This document shows, piece by piece, positions 1 through 8,356 of a stretch of 64,000 bases of DNA. Source of the stretch: A07HB70 sp964512675 (GTDB taxonomy: Archaea > Halobacteriota > Halobacteria > Halobacteriales > Haloferacaceae); the NCBI GenBank assembly GCA_964512675.1, contig CAZEJR010000004.1, positions 1 through 64,000 on the forward strand. The letters are read 5' to 3'. The translations under genes were made by a program, and so were the position numbers. The number at the start of each line of letters is the position of its first letter. The stretch's first letter is position 1. The notes beneath the pieces are model-generated. The model did not search any database and was not told the origin of the DNA. It was given only the letters and a program-made list of their open reading frames with translations.

Positions 1-551
1 CCGTCTCGACGCTCACCGGCATCGTCCTCAGCGTCCCGATCGCGTTCATGGCCGCCGAGAACCTCTCGCCGAAGCCGCTGTACGCCCTCAACAGGGGGTT
101 CATCTCGGTCTCCCGGGCGTTCAACGCCATCATCATCGGCATCATCGCGGTCAAGGCGATCGGGTTCGGCCCGCTCGCGGGCGTCCTCACGATCACGTTC
201 AAGACCGTCGGCTTCTTCTCGAAGCTGCTCGCCGAGGACCTGGAGGACATCGACATGGGCTCGGTCGACGCGGTGCGGGCGTCCGGGGCCTCGCCGGTCC
301 AGATCCTGCTGTACGGGGTGGTCCCGCAGATCGTCCCGCGCTTCGCCGGCCTCTCGGTCTACCGGTGGGACATCAACATCCGCACCTCGACTATCATCGG
401 CATCGTCGGCGCGGGCGGGATCGGGTCGGTTCTCCTGACCGCGTTCAACCGCTACGACTACGGGTACGTCACGGCCATCCTGCTCGCGATCATCGCCGTC
501 GTCCTCGTCGCGGAGGGCGTGAGCGCGGTCGTCCGGCGGAGGTACACCTGA
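1..551 (+). CDS. phnE: Phosphonate-type ABC transporter permease PhnE, first copy (5' end outside window)
   Basis: This is the C-terminal about 180 residues of a membrane permease; the reading frame is open from base 3 and the true start lies left of the window. Several hydrophobic segments flank the cytoplasmic coupling loop around ASGASPVQILLYGVVPQI (near bases 270-330), followed by VYRWDINIRTSTIIGIVGAG, a block typical of PhnE permeases that import phosphonates or phosphate esters. The protein would form the membrane channel with the next permease, an ATPase and a binding protein that are presumably upstream. Its stop overlaps the next ATG (TGATG). The substrate is inferred from the family only. 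Confidence 0.9.
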   Translation, partial: VSTLTGIVLSVPIAFMAAENLSPKPLYALNRGFISVSRAFNAIIIGIIAVKAIGFGPLAGVLTITFKTVGFFSKLLAEDLEDIDMGSVDAVRASGASPVQILLYGVVPQIVPRFAGLSVYRWDINIRTSTIIGIVGAGGIGSVLLTAFNRYDYGYVTAILLAIIAVVLVAEGVSAVVRRRYT

Positions 552-1345
552 TGACAGCCGAACGGCGAGAGTGGGAGCGGTTCGACCGGCGACGACGGAT
601 CGGTCGGTTCCTCCTCACGCTTGTCGCTGCCGTCACCGTGGTCGGGTCGTGGCGGTTCATGGACACCGGGATCGTCAGGCCGGAGACGATCCCGCGGGAG
701 GTCGGCGACCTCCTCACCCGGATGTACCCGCCGGACGTGGCGTACACGACCCGGGTCGTCGACCCGCTGATCGAGACGATCCAGATCGCCGCGCTCGGCA
801 CTCTCGGGGCGCTTGTGCTCGCGGTTCCGGTGGCGCTGCTCGCCGCCGAGAACACCACGCCGAACGCCGCGACCTTCTGGCTCGGGAAGGTCGTCGTGAC
901 CGTGAGCCGATCGGTCAACACGATCGTCTGGGCGCTGTTTTTCGTCGTGCTGTTCGGCTCGGGGCCACTCGCCGGCGCCGTCGCGATCGCGTTCCGCTCG
1001 GTCGGCTTCCTCGGGAAGCTCCTCGGCGAGGAGATCGAGGAGATCGACTTCGGCCAGGTGGAGGCGGTCCGGGCAGCCGGCGCGTCCTCGGCGCAGGTGT
1101 TGCTCTACGGGATCCTCCCGCAGGTGAAACCTGCCCTGGTCGGTCTCACGATCTACCGGTGGGACATCAACATCCGCGACTCGACGGTGCTCGGGTTCGT
1201 CGGGGCGGGTGGCATCGGCGTCCAGCTGTTCCGCGCGGTAGACGCCTTCGCGTGGCAGTCGGTCGCGACGGTGCTGATCGTCATCCTCGGTGTGGTCGTC
1301 GCGACAGAGAGTCTCTCGGCGTACACCCGAGGGCTGGTGCGATGA
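551..1345 (+). CDS. phnE: Phosphonate-type ABC transporter permease PhnE, second copy
   Basis: A 264-residue inner-membrane permease paralogous to the gene just before it. It repeats the same signature in the C-terminal half: RAAGASSAQVLLYGILPQ followed by IYRWDINIRDSTVLGFVGAG. An N-terminal membrane segment (about residues 16-35) precedes a periplasmic-side loop and four or five further hydrophobic spans. The ATG at 551 is chosen because it overlaps the upstream stop by one base, the usual arrangement for coupled subunits, whereas a longer reading upstream only shadows the first permease. The stop overlaps the next ATG by four bases. Two PhnE genes in tandem suggest a heterodimeric channel; phosphonate specificity is inferred. 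Confidence 0.92.
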   Translation: MTAERREWERFDRRRRIGRFLLTLVAAVTVVGSWRFMDTGIVRPETIPREVGDLLTRMYPPDVAYTTRVVDPLIETIQIAALGTLGALVLAVPVALLAAENTTPNAATFWLGKVVVTVSRSVNTIVWALFFVVLFGSGPLAGAVAIAFRSVGFLGKLLGEEIEEIDFGQVEAVRAAGASSAQVLLYGILPQVKPALVGLTIYRWDINIRDSTVLGFVGAGGIGVQLFRAVDAFAWQSVATVLIVILGVVVATESLSAYTRGLVR

Positions 1346-2057
1346 GCCCGGACACCCGGCTGCCGGAGCGGGCGTCGGACGACGCCGCCGACAGGGACCG
1401 GCCGGCGCTGCTGTTCGACATGGACGGGGTGGTGCTGACGGGCCGCGAGAGCGACCCGGTCGTCCACGAGCGGGCGCTCGACGACGCGCTCACCGACTAC
1501 GGGCTGACGGCCTCGGAGCGGGAGCGGACGGCGCTGTCCGGCTACGAGTACACCGAGGCGTTCGCCGACGCCTGTCGCGCGCTCGGGGTCGCCCCGGAGC
1601 CGTTCTACACCGTCCGCGAGGTCCACAGCGCCCGTCGGATCGCCGCCCGTATCGAGGCGGGCGTCCGCGGGATTGCGTCGGACGCCGACGCGCTGACGAC
1701 GCTGGCCGACGACTACGAGCTCGCGCTGGTCAGCAACAACTACCACCGGGCCGTCGAGACCGTCGTCGACCACCACGGGCTCGACGTCTTCGCCGTCGCC
1801 CGGGGCCGCGAACCCGGCGTCACGGGGTTCCGCCGGCGCAAGCCGGACCGTACTACCTGCGCGAGACGCTCGACCGGCTCGACGCCGACGCGGGGCTGTA
1901 CGTCGGCGACCGCGAGACGGACCTGCTCGCTGCGGAGCGAGCGAGTCTCACGGGCGTGTTCCTCCGCCGCGAGCACAACGCCGGGGTCAGCCCGGAGCCC
2001 GAGCCGACAGCCGTGGTCGACTCGCTGGCCGAGGTCGAGACCCTGCTCGACGCGTGA
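1342..2057 (+). pseudogene. HAD-superfamily phosphatase, split by a single-base frameshift
   Basis: The first frame begins MSPDTRLPERASDD and carries HAD motif I LLFDMDGVVLTG (about residues 25-36) and motif II LALVSNNYH, running to residue about 169 (FRRRKPD). The C-terminal part, PYYLRETLDRLDADAGLYVGDRETDLL with motif IV GDRETD, continues in the +2 frame to the stop at 2057. Supplying one C in the GGACCG at 1845-1850 restores KPDPYYLRETLDRL, the usual HAD lysine block, so this looks like a one-base deletion or a sequencing error. The gene starts with an ATGA overlap at the end of the phnE operon, so a phosphonate or phosphate-ester phosphatase role is plausible but unproven. Repaired length is about 239 residues, normal for the family. 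Confidence 0.8.
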
Positions 2058-2134
2058 CACGCGGGCAGACCGCGGACCTTCCCGCACGACCGCCACGAGC
2101 GCCGGTCGGACCGGGCGCTCCGGAGCCGACGCCC

Positions 2135-2956
2135 TCACCGAACCGCGTCGGCGGCGGCGACGAGCCGCTCGACCCGGTCGACCGAGACGGGTGCGTCCGT
2201 CTCGCCGCCCCGCTTCAGCGCCGACCCGACAACGACGCCGTCTGCGACCCCGAGGCAGTCGCCGACCGTCTCGCTCGTGACGCCGCTCCCGACGAACACC
2301 GGTGTCGCGAGTCCGAGCGCGTCCCGGCGCTCGACGGCGCGTTCGACCCGGTCGAGCGGTGCCGCTCGGCCGGTCCGTGCGCCGGTGACGACGACGCCGT
2401 CGGCCAGTCCGCGCTCCGCCGACTCGGCGACCGACTCCGCCGTCCAGTCGCCGGCGGCGAGCGGCGCCGAGTGTTTCACGTCGACGTCGGCCAGGATCGC
2501 GACGTCTGCGTCGACCCGTTCGCGCAGGCGCACCGTCTCGTGGGCACGGCCCTCCAGCACGCCCTGGTCGGCGACCCGCGCCCCGACGTGGACGTTCACC
2601 CGGACGAACGACGCACCCGCGGCGGCGGCGACGGCGACGGCTGCGGGCCCGTCGTTGCGGAGGACGTTCACCCCGACGGGGACGTCGACGACGTCGCCGA
2701 CGGCGCCCGCGAGCGCCGTCAGGTCGGCGACGACTGTCTTCGGGACGTCGTCGGGATAGAACGGCGCGTCGCCGAAGTTCTCGACCATCACGGCGTCGAC
2801 ACCCCCCGCGGCAAGCCGCTCGGCGTCGCGGCGAGCCGCGGCGCCGAGCGCCTCGCGCCCGCCTCCGGGGTCGTACCGCGGCGCCTCCGGGAGCGGCGGC
2901 AGGTGGACCATCCCGACGACCGGGTCGGCGCAGCCGAACGCGTCGTGTTCGCACAC
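2135..2956 (-). CDS. BtpA/SgcQ family TIM-barrel protein
   Basis: The 273-residue protein opens with VVGMVHLPPLPEAPRYDPG, the hallmark N-terminus of the BtpA family, and continues with GVDAVMVENFGDAPFYPDD and VPVGVNVLRNDGPAAVAVA. The C-terminal phosphate-binding-like region is TPVFVGSGVTSETVGDCLGVADGVVVGSALKRGG. BtpA was named for stabilising photosystem I in cyanobacteria and SgcQ for a sugar operon, but archaeal members have no established reaction; the fold is a TIM barrel that probably binds a phosphorylated small molecule. It stands alone on the minus strand, convergent with the HAD gene. Family assignment is secure; function is unknown. Confidence 0.88.
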   Translation of the reverse strand: MCEHDAFGCADPVVGMVHLPPLPEAPRYDPGGGREALGAAARRDAERLAAGGVDAVMVENFGDAPFYPDDVPKTVVADLTALAGAVGDVVDVPVGVNVLRNDGPAAVAVAAAAGASFVRVNVHVGARVADQGVLEGRAHETVRLRERVDADVAILADVDVKHSAPLAAGDWTAESVAESAERGLADGVVVTGARTGRAAPLDRVERAVERRDALGLATPVFVGSGVTSETVGDCLGVADGVVVGSALKRGGETDAPVSVDRVERLVAAADAVR

Positions 2957-3158
2957 GTCCGCCCGTCGCGCCGCCGGCTAATGTGCTCCAGGGTCGCGCT
3001 CGCAGGCGCACGGGTTTTCTCACCGAGGGCACAATAGCCCGTGTGTTCGACGTCCGCGCTCGCGGCGTCCCCGCTTTCGGCCCGGCGCGGGAGACGCCAC
3101 GGACTCCCGGAGGCACCGCACCGACCGGCACGACGACCGTCCGACCGGACCGACACGG

Positions 3159-3626
3159 ATGACGGAGCACACGACTCGGTCGGCTGTCGAGTCTCGTGGT
3201 CCCGCGGCGGCGGGCACTCTCGCGCTCGTGGTCGGTCTCGGCCACGTCTTCTTTCCCGGACTGGGCCTGCCGACGTTCGCCGCGCGGCTGTTCGCGGATC
3301 CGGCGCTTCTCGTCGCCGACCCGCGACCCGCCCTGTTCGTCTGCTCCGGGTTCGCGCTCGTCGTCGGTGTCGCGTTGGGCCGGGGCGCGCCGGACCGACG
3401 CCCGTACTACCTCGGCGGTGTCGTCCTCTCTCTGGGCTACGTTCTCGGCTATCTCGGCTGGCACCTGTCCGGCCACGGCGGCTTCCTTCCGGGGCGAGAG
3501 CCGCTCTACCACGGACTCTCGCCCGTCGAGAACGTGGTCTCGCACCTCACCTCGGAGCCGCTTGCCGTCGCGCTGCTGGCCCTCGAACTCGCGCTCGCGG
3601 CACTCTCCGCCCGGCTGCTACGGTGA
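3159..3626 (+). CDS. Small integral membrane protein, unknown function
   Basis: I do not recognise a named family. The 155-residue product has four hydrophobic stretches: about residues 17-35 (GTLALVVGLGHVFFPGLGL), 57-75 (ALFVCSGFALVVGVALG), 85-103 and 133-152. Loops are short, and a GHGGFLPGREPLYHGLSP loop lies between segments 3 and 4. Conserved-looking histidines (GH in TM1, WHLSGH) could matter functionally, but that is speculation. The ATG at 3159 gives a short charged N-tail before TM1. It is convergent with the NadE-like gene downstream. Confidence 0.7.
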   Translation: MTEHTTRSAVESRGPAAAGTLALVVGLGHVFFPGLGLPTFAARLFADPALLVADPRPALFVCSGFALVVGVALGRGAPDRRPYYLGGVVLSLGYVLGYLGWHLSGHGGFLPGREPLYHGLSPVENVVSHLTSEPLAVALLALELALAALSARLLR

Positions 3627-3657
3627 GGCTGCGGCCCCGACTCACCCTCTCCGCGTC

Positions 3658-4518
3658 TCAGGACGGGAACCGTCCGTCCGCCGCGAGCGCCGCCGGTCCA
3701 CGGCGCCTGTGTTCGGTCTCGGCACACCACGCCGCGACACGCTCGACCGCCTCGCGGGGCAGCTCCAGCTGCTCTGCGACCGCTGCCGGGCGCAGGTCCC
3801 GGTCGACCAGCGCGTGAAGCACCCGGTCACGGTCCGCCTCGTCGAGCGCCGCCTCCTCGCGGACCGGCGTCGCGGCCATCCGGTCGGGCTCTGCGACGGC
3901 CGTCTGGGTCGGCTCCGGCAGGTCGAGAACCTCCCCGAGCGCCCGCACCTCCGTTCGGTAGAGCCCGCCGAGCGGGAGGCAGTCGACGCCCGTGTCGCCG
4001 TGTTTCACCACCCGTCCCGTGTAGAGGTCCGTCCGGTTCGCGGCGCCGAGAACGACGCCGTTCGTCGCGCTGGCGACGTAGTAGGCACACGCCGTCCGGA
4101 GGCGCGAGAGCGCCGCGCCGGTCGCGACGAGGTCGTCGCCCGGCCCCGGCGCGGGCTCGACGACGCGCTGGAACGCCGCGAGCAGCGGGTGGAGGTGGAG
4201 CCGTGCGTGGGGGACGCCCAGCACGTCCGCGACGAGTTCGGCCTCTCGTGCCGCCGCAGCGTGGTCGAGATACGCCGGCATCACCAGTCCCGTCACCCGG
4301 TCCGCGCCGAGTCCGTCCACCGCGAGCGTCGCCGTCGCGGTCGACCCGAGTCCACCGTCCAGCGCGACGACAGCCCGCTCTGCGCCGGCGTCGGCGACGA
4401 TATCCTCGATCGACCCGCGGAGCGACGACGCGACCCGCGTCAGCGTCTCGCGGTCGGTCGTCAGCCCCGACGCCGCTGCCGTCGGGAGTGTCTCTCGCAC
4501 GGCGTCAGCTCCCCACAC
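3658..4518 (-). CDS. NAD synthetase-like protein with a degenerate ATP pyrophosphatase loop
   Basis: A 286-residue NadE relative, starting with GTG. Recognisable family blocks are LGADRVTGLVMPAYL, GVVLGAANRTDLYTGRVVKHG and DTGVDCLPLGGLYRTEV, corresponding to the NadE region that reads roughly GTxN...TKxGDxxxDxxPxxxLxKTxV. The ATP-binding loop, normally SGGxDS in N-type ATP pyrophosphatases, here reads DGGLGST (about residues 54-60): the Ser is Asp and the key Asp is Gly. The domain order and size match NadE, which makes NAD from deamido-NAD, ammonia and ATP. Because the loop is altered, the protein may have lost or changed activity. It is a solitary minus-strand gene. Confidence 0.75.
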   Translation of the reverse strand: MWGADAVRETLPTAAASGLTTDRETLTRVASSLRGSIEDIVADAGAERAVVALDGGLGSTATATLAVDGLGADRVTGLVMPAYLDHAAAAREAELVADVLGVPHARLHLHPLLAAFQRVVEPAPGPGDDLVATGAALSRLRTACAYYVASATNGVVLGAANRTDLYTGRVVKHGDTGVDCLPLGGLYRTEVRALGEVLDLPEPTQTAVAEPDRMAATPVREEAALDEADRDRVLHALVDRDLRPAAVAEQLELPREAVERVAAWCAETEHRRRGPAALAADGRFPS

Positions 4519-4679
4519 CGCTCGACGTCTCGGCGTGCCGGTTCTCTGTGTTATCTACAATATCTCCGATCACACTTGCACACATGTCGTGTATCGGGGA
4601 ATAAACGCCTTCTGACTGCGGCGAAACGACTGTGAACGTCTACTACTCGCCGCCAGCCGGGCGCCGCGGGCGGCCCCAC

Positions 4680-5936
4680 TCAGCAGGCGCAGTAGTACTC
4701 CGTCTCGCCGAACTCGGTCCGGAGCAGCCGGTAGCTCGGTCCCGGGTCGGCCGGCGAGTAGACGCCGGTCGTCAGTGTCGGGTCGTCGTCGACGGTGCCG
4801 GTCACGATGGCGGTCCACTGCGTCTCGGTCAACTGGTCCGGCGAGCCGTCGGTCAGCCGCGCGAGGTAGTCACGGAGGTAGACCCACGTCGCGTCCGTCG
4901 TCGGCGCCGGCTCGTACGACGCGCCGACGGCGTCGGCGTAGGCGGCGTACGGCAGGTCGACCCCGGCGGCCACCGGGAGTCCGATCCACTTCCACGGGCG
5001 CGTGTTCACGTCGAGGAGGACGTACTCGTCCCGGTCGACGTCGTAGACGAACTCGGCCTCGCTGACCCCGTGGTAGCCGGTCGTCTCGAGCACCTCGCGG
5101 GCGCGGTCGGCCACCGTCGGTGTTTCGACGCGCTCGACGAGACACGACGTGCCGTACGTCGCGGGATACCGCGTCGGGGTGCCGACGACGCCGACCGTCT
5201 CGCCGTCTGGCCCGACGTAGGAGCCGTACGACCGGTCTGCGCCGCCCCGGATCGACACCCGCTCCTGTGCCATGACACGGACGTCCTCGCGTCGGGCCGT
5301 CTCGACGAGCCGTGCCAGCTCCGACCCGTCCTCGACCTCGACGACGTTCGTCCCGACGGCCTCCTCAAACGCGCGCTTCCGGGCGGGCTTGACCACCAGC
5401 GGGAAGCCGAGCGCGTCGGCTGCCGTCTCGGCGGCGACTACCGGTGGCGTCCCGTCTGCCCCGGCGTCGACCGTCTCGGCGATACGGTACGTCTCGGGGT
5501 AGGGGACCCCGAGCCTGTCGGCTGTCTCGTAGAGCGACGTCTTGTCGAGGACGGCGTCGATACGGTCGGCGGCGAACGGGAGCCGAACTCCGTCCGGCTC
5601 GGTCGCCGCGAGCGCGTGCACCCACTCGTCCATACAGCCGAACACGACCGGCTCGTGGTCGAGCGCGGCGGCGAGCCGCTCGACGTCGGCCCGGAACCCG
5701 GCGGCGTCGTCGAGCGGGTAGGTGACGCGACCGGCGAGGTCGACAGCCGTCGAGAACGGCGCCACGCCGTCGCCGACCCGGTCGAGCGCGACGACGGGCA
5801 CGTCGTGTGCGGCGAGCGCCCGCGCGACGCCGAGTCCGGTGATGTGTGCGTTTGCGACGAGCGCCGGCGGCCGGTCGAACGACGCGGCCTCGACCGCCGT
5901 CGCCAGGTCGTCGAACGAGGTGAACTGGTCGGCCAC
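4680..5936 (-). CDS. ATP-grasp carboxylate-amine ligase family protein
   Basis: The 418-residue protein has the three ATP-grasp parts: an N-terminal Rossmann-like domain (PPALVANAHITGLGVARALA), a lid region with the ATP-binding lysine in FPLVVKPARKRAF, and a C-terminal Mg/ATP site HGVSEAEFVYDVDRDEY followed by VLLDVNTRPWKWIGLP. Such enzymes couple a carboxylate to an amine or amino acid via an acyl-phosphate. The substrate cannot be read from the sequence. The GTG at 5936 is chosen because the longer frame upstream runs through a T-tract and the oppositely framed oxidase; homologous sequence begins near QFTSFDDL. It lies downstream of the flavin oxidase on the same strand, separated by a likely terminator. 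Confidence 0.82.
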   Translation of the reverse strand: MADQFTSFDDLATAVEAASFDRPPALVANAHITGLGVARALAAHDVPVVALDRVGDGVAPFSTAVDLAGRVTYPLDDAAGFRADVERLAAALDHEPVVFGCMDEWVHALAATEPDGVRLPFAADRIDAVLDKTSLYETADRLGVPYPETYRIAETVDAGADGTPPVVAAETAADALGFPLVVKPARKRAFEEAVGTNVVEVEDGSELARLVETARREDVRVMAQERVSIRGGADRSYGSYVGPDGETVGVVGTPTRYPATYGTSCLVERVETPTVADRAREVLETTGYHGVSEAEFVYDVDRDEYVLLDVNTRPWKWIGLPVAAGVDLPYAAYADAVGASYEPAPTTDATWVYLRDYLARLTDGSPDQLTETQWTAIVTGTVDDDPTLTTGVYSPADPGPSYRLLRTEFGETEYYCAC

Positions 5937-5953
5937 GCCGGAAGGTCGGGGCC

Positions 5954-5970
5954 GAGTCAAAAAACCGCCC
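5954..5970 (-). terminator. T-rich terminator downstream of the flavin oxidase
   Basis: Six consecutive A residues at 5959-5964, read as T6 on the minus strand, follow a GC-rich stretch between the stop of the oxidase (6029) and the start of the ATP-grasp gene (5936). Oligo-T tracts are the usual archaeal intrinsic termination signal. No strong hairpin is seen, which archaea do not require. Confidence 0.5.
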
Positions 5971-6028
5971 CGGTACGACGCGGCTCCCGACCCGTAGAGC
6001 GTGCTGCCGGCTCCGCCGCGCTCGGCTG

Positions 6029-7189
6029 TCAGCCGCCGAACCGGTCGAGGGCGAAGAGGTCCGTCGGGTGGTCGCTCTCGCCGTGGATCGCCAGGTCGGC
6101 CAGGATCTCGCCGACGACGGGCGAGAACTTGAACCCGTGGCCGGAGAATCCCGCCCCAACCGCCACGCGCGGGTCGTCGGGGAGGACGTCGACGACGAAC
6201 TCGCCGTCCGGCGAGTTCGTGTACAGACAGGTCTCGAGCCCCATAGTCGGCCCGGCGGCGCCGGGAAAGTACCGCTCGGTGAACGACCGGAGCACCCGTT
6301 CGTCGGCGGGTCGGGGGTCGGCGACGTCGTCCGGGTCGACCGTCTCGCCGAGGTGGTGATGCTTGCCGAACTTGACCCCCGGGACGCCGTAGACGGGCGT
6401 CGCGTAGAAGTGGCCCTCGGGCGCGGCGACAGAGCAGACGGGGAACGTCTCCGGCTGGAAGTCCGCGCGGCTGGTCGGCTGGAACCACCCGAGCACCTGT
6501 CGCTCCGGCACGGCGGCTGTCTCCAGTTCGGGGACGAGCGCTCCCGCCCACGCGCCGGCGGTGACGACGAGTTCGTCCGCGGTGTACCGCCCCTTCGCCG
6601 TCCGGACCGCGACACCGTCGGGCGACGTCTCCCAGTGTAACACCGGCTCGCGTGCCCGGACGTCGGCGCCGTGGCGGTGTGCCGCCTCGACGTGGGCAAC
6701 GACACACTGCTCCGCGTGGAGGACCCCGCCGTCGGGCTGGACGACGGCGCCGAACTCCGACGGCAGGTCGTACCCCGGGTACCGTGCGCCGAGCTCTGCC
6801 CCCGTCAGCACCTCGTGCTCCAGGTCGTGTGCCCGACAGGCCTCGACGGCGCCCCGGTAGAGGTCGCCGTCCCGTGCCCCGGCGGCCACGTACCCCGTCC
6901 TGTGGATCAGGTCGCTCGGTGCCGACTCGTCGAGGTCGTGCCAGAGCTCGTACGCCCGGTCGAGCAGCGGGAGGTGTGCCGGGTCCTCGTACGACGTCTT
7001 CCTGACGATGCGCGTGACGCCGTGCGACGACCCCCGCGAGTGCGGGACGTCGTACCGTTCGAGTCCCAGCACGTCGTAGCCGCGGCGCGCGAGGTGATAC
7101 GTCGCCGCGCTCCCCATCGCCCCGACGCCGACGACGACGACGTCGTAGTCGTAGTCGTAGTCGCAGTCGTCGACCGCCCTCGGTGGCAT
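6029..7189 (-). CDS. Sarcosine / N-methyl-L-tryptophan oxidase-like flavoenzyme
   Basis: The 386-residue protein belongs to the monomeric sarcosine oxidase/MTOX family, which oxidatively demethylates secondary amines to give H2O2 and formaldehyde. Near the N-terminus is the FAD Rossmann motif VVVVGVGAMGSAATYHLA (about residues 17-34), then HSRGSSHGVTRIVRK, matching the family's re-face block. ETCLYTNSPDGEFVVD near residue 340 contains the Cys that carries covalent FAD in this family, and GFSGHGFKFSPVVGEILADL closes the flavin domain. The N-terminus contains a DYDYDYD stretch encoded by a six-base tandem repeat. The actual amine substrate is unknown. Confidence 0.88.
   Translation of the reverse strand: MPPRAVDDCDYDYDYDVVVVGVGAMGSAATYHLARRGYDVLGLERYDVPHSRGSSHGVTRIVRKTSYEDPAHLPLLDRAYELWHDLDESAPSDLIHRTGYVAAGARDGDLYRGAVEACRAHDLEHEVLTGAELGARYPGYDLPSEFGAVVQPDGGVLHAEQCVVAHVEAAHRHGADVRAREPVLHWETSPDGVAVRTAKGRYTADELVVTAGAWAGALVPELETAAVPERQVLGWFQPTSRADFQPETFPVCSVAAPEGHFYATPVYGVPGVKFGKHHHLGETVDPDDVADPRPADERVLRSFTERYFPGAAGPTMGLETCLYTNSPDGEFVVDVLPDDPRVAVGAGFSGHGFKFSPVVGEILADLAIHGESDHPTDLFALDRFGG
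7144..7169. repeat. Hexanucleotide tandem repeat at the 5' end of the flavin oxidase gene
   Basis: On the plus strand the unit GTAGTC is repeated at least three times in a row and followed by a GCAGTC variant. It encodes the alternating Asp-Tyr tail just before the Rossmann motif. Copy number could change without shifting frame because the unit is six bases. Confidence 0.7.
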
Positions 7190-7324
7190 ACGGCTGCCAC
7201 TCGCGCCGGGGCGTGAAATAGCTCCGGACGGACGCCGACACCGCGACCGTCTCGCCGGTGTCCGTGTTCTGATACTGAAACCGGTCGGGTGGCCATTTCA
7301 CCGGTCCCCGTCTACGGAGAGTCG

Positions 7325-7426
7325 ATGAGCCCAGAAGACGCCGCGTTCGAGGCAGCGAAACAGCTCGACGAGGTCTACACCCGGGCAGAGGCACGCCGCC
7401 GGTGGCAGCGCTCCGACGAAGACTGA
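7325..7426 (+). CDS. 33-residue acidic/basic micro-ORF
   Basis: A compact reading frame, MSPEDAAFEAAKQLDEVYTR then a basic tail and SDED, from ATG to TGA. It is preceded at 7316-7319 by GGAG, a good Shine-Dalgarno match five bases before the ATG. The composition (acidic N-half, Arg-rich middle, acidic end) would form an amphipathic helix and resembles small haloarchaeal proteins, but I cannot name a family. It sits between the divergent flavin-oxidase gene and the convergent 2H phosphoesterase. Confidence 0.5.
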   Translation: MSPEDAAFEAAKQLDEVYTRAEARRRWQRSDED

Positions 7427-7550
7427 GGGCCACGGCCACGCGGTCCCGGCGCCCGGACAGCCGTGTCTCGCCCGTCGGCGTCACCGACCCGCCGGTCCGT
7501 GTCCGTGGCCCGTCCCGGCTGCGCTCCGCCGGGCTCCGCCCGGGACCGCG

Positions 7551-8216
7551 TCAGAGCGAGTAGGTCCGGAGCGTCGTCGCCGCCGACCGCCAGTTCGAGG
7601 CGCCGTCGTAGGAGACCAGTGACAGCTCGTCGACGGTCGCCGTCGGGAACGAGAGGTCGCGCCGCTGCTCGAGGAAGTCGACGAACCGGTCGTAGCCCGC
7701 CGTCCCGGCGAGGTAGCCGAGCGTGAGGTGGGGGACGAACTGCTCTGCGTCGCGGCTGCTCGTCGCCGCCCACGTCCGCTCGCACAGCGCCTCGTTGAGC
7801 GCCGAGAGCACGCCGTCGGTCTCGGTCTCGGCGTAGACCGTGTCGGGAAAGAGGTTGAGCCGCGGGAACGACGCCTCGAACGGGTCGTGTTCCGCGGCGA
7901 GGTCACGCACCGCGTCGTGGATGTCGTCGGTCGGTATCGGCGTGTCGCGCCGTGCCGCCGCCGTCTCCGTCACTCTGTCGAACAGCTTGACGGTGAGGTG
8001 GAGCTGCGCGGACGGCGTCGGACGGACGCAGTCGAACGCCTCGAGGTCGCCGCGCAGCCGCTCGTACGCCTCGACGACCGGCGAGTCCGAGACGTCGACG
8101 AGGAGCGCGAGCTGTGGGTCGCCGTCCGCGACGAACCGCCGCTCCGGCGAAGGCGTGATCTCGCGGCGCCGCTCCCAGTACTCGCTCGGGTCCGACGCCA
8201 TCTCGTCGCCGTGCAT
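7551..8216 (-). CDS. 2H phosphoesterase / 2'-5' RNA ligase family protein
   Basis: The 221-residue protein carries the two HxT motifs that define 2H phosphoesterases: HLTVK at residues 73-77 and HLTLG at 163-167. Their spacing of 90 residues fits the bilobal fold, in which the two His-Thr pairs face one catalytic cleft. Members open 2',3'-cyclic phosphates or make 2'-5' linkages in RNA (ThpR/LigT); which applies here is not visible. Translation probably starts at the ATG at 8216, though a second Met is five residues in. It is divergent from the phosphatase gene. Confidence 0.85.
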   Translation of the reverse strand: MHGDEMASDPSEYWERRREITPSPERRFVADGDPQLALLVDVSDSPVVEAYERLRGDLEAFDCVRPTPSAQLHLTVKLFDRVTETAAARRDTPIPTDDIHDAVRDLAAEHDPFEASFPRLNLFPDTVYAETETDGVLSALNEALCERTWAATSSRDAEQFVPHLTLGYLAGTAGYDRFVDFLEQRRDLSFPTATVDELSLVSYDGASNWRSAATTLRTYSL

Positions 8217-8356
8217 CGGTAGTCGTCCGTAGTAGTGGTCGGTTCGGTATCACTCTTTGGAAGCGTGACGGGTCACGAGGCCCGCCGGCGCGAGACTGCG
8301 CGCCGCCCGCGCAACTGCTATCCGTCGGGGCCGCCACGAAGCGTCCACGACGACCG

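Noticed and set aside
1740..3545. A 601-codon open frame on the minus strand across the HAD and BtpA region
   Set aside because: Arg/Pro/Gly-rich composition, no motif, overlaps clearly supported genes; typical of spurious long frames in GC-rich haloarchaeal DNA.
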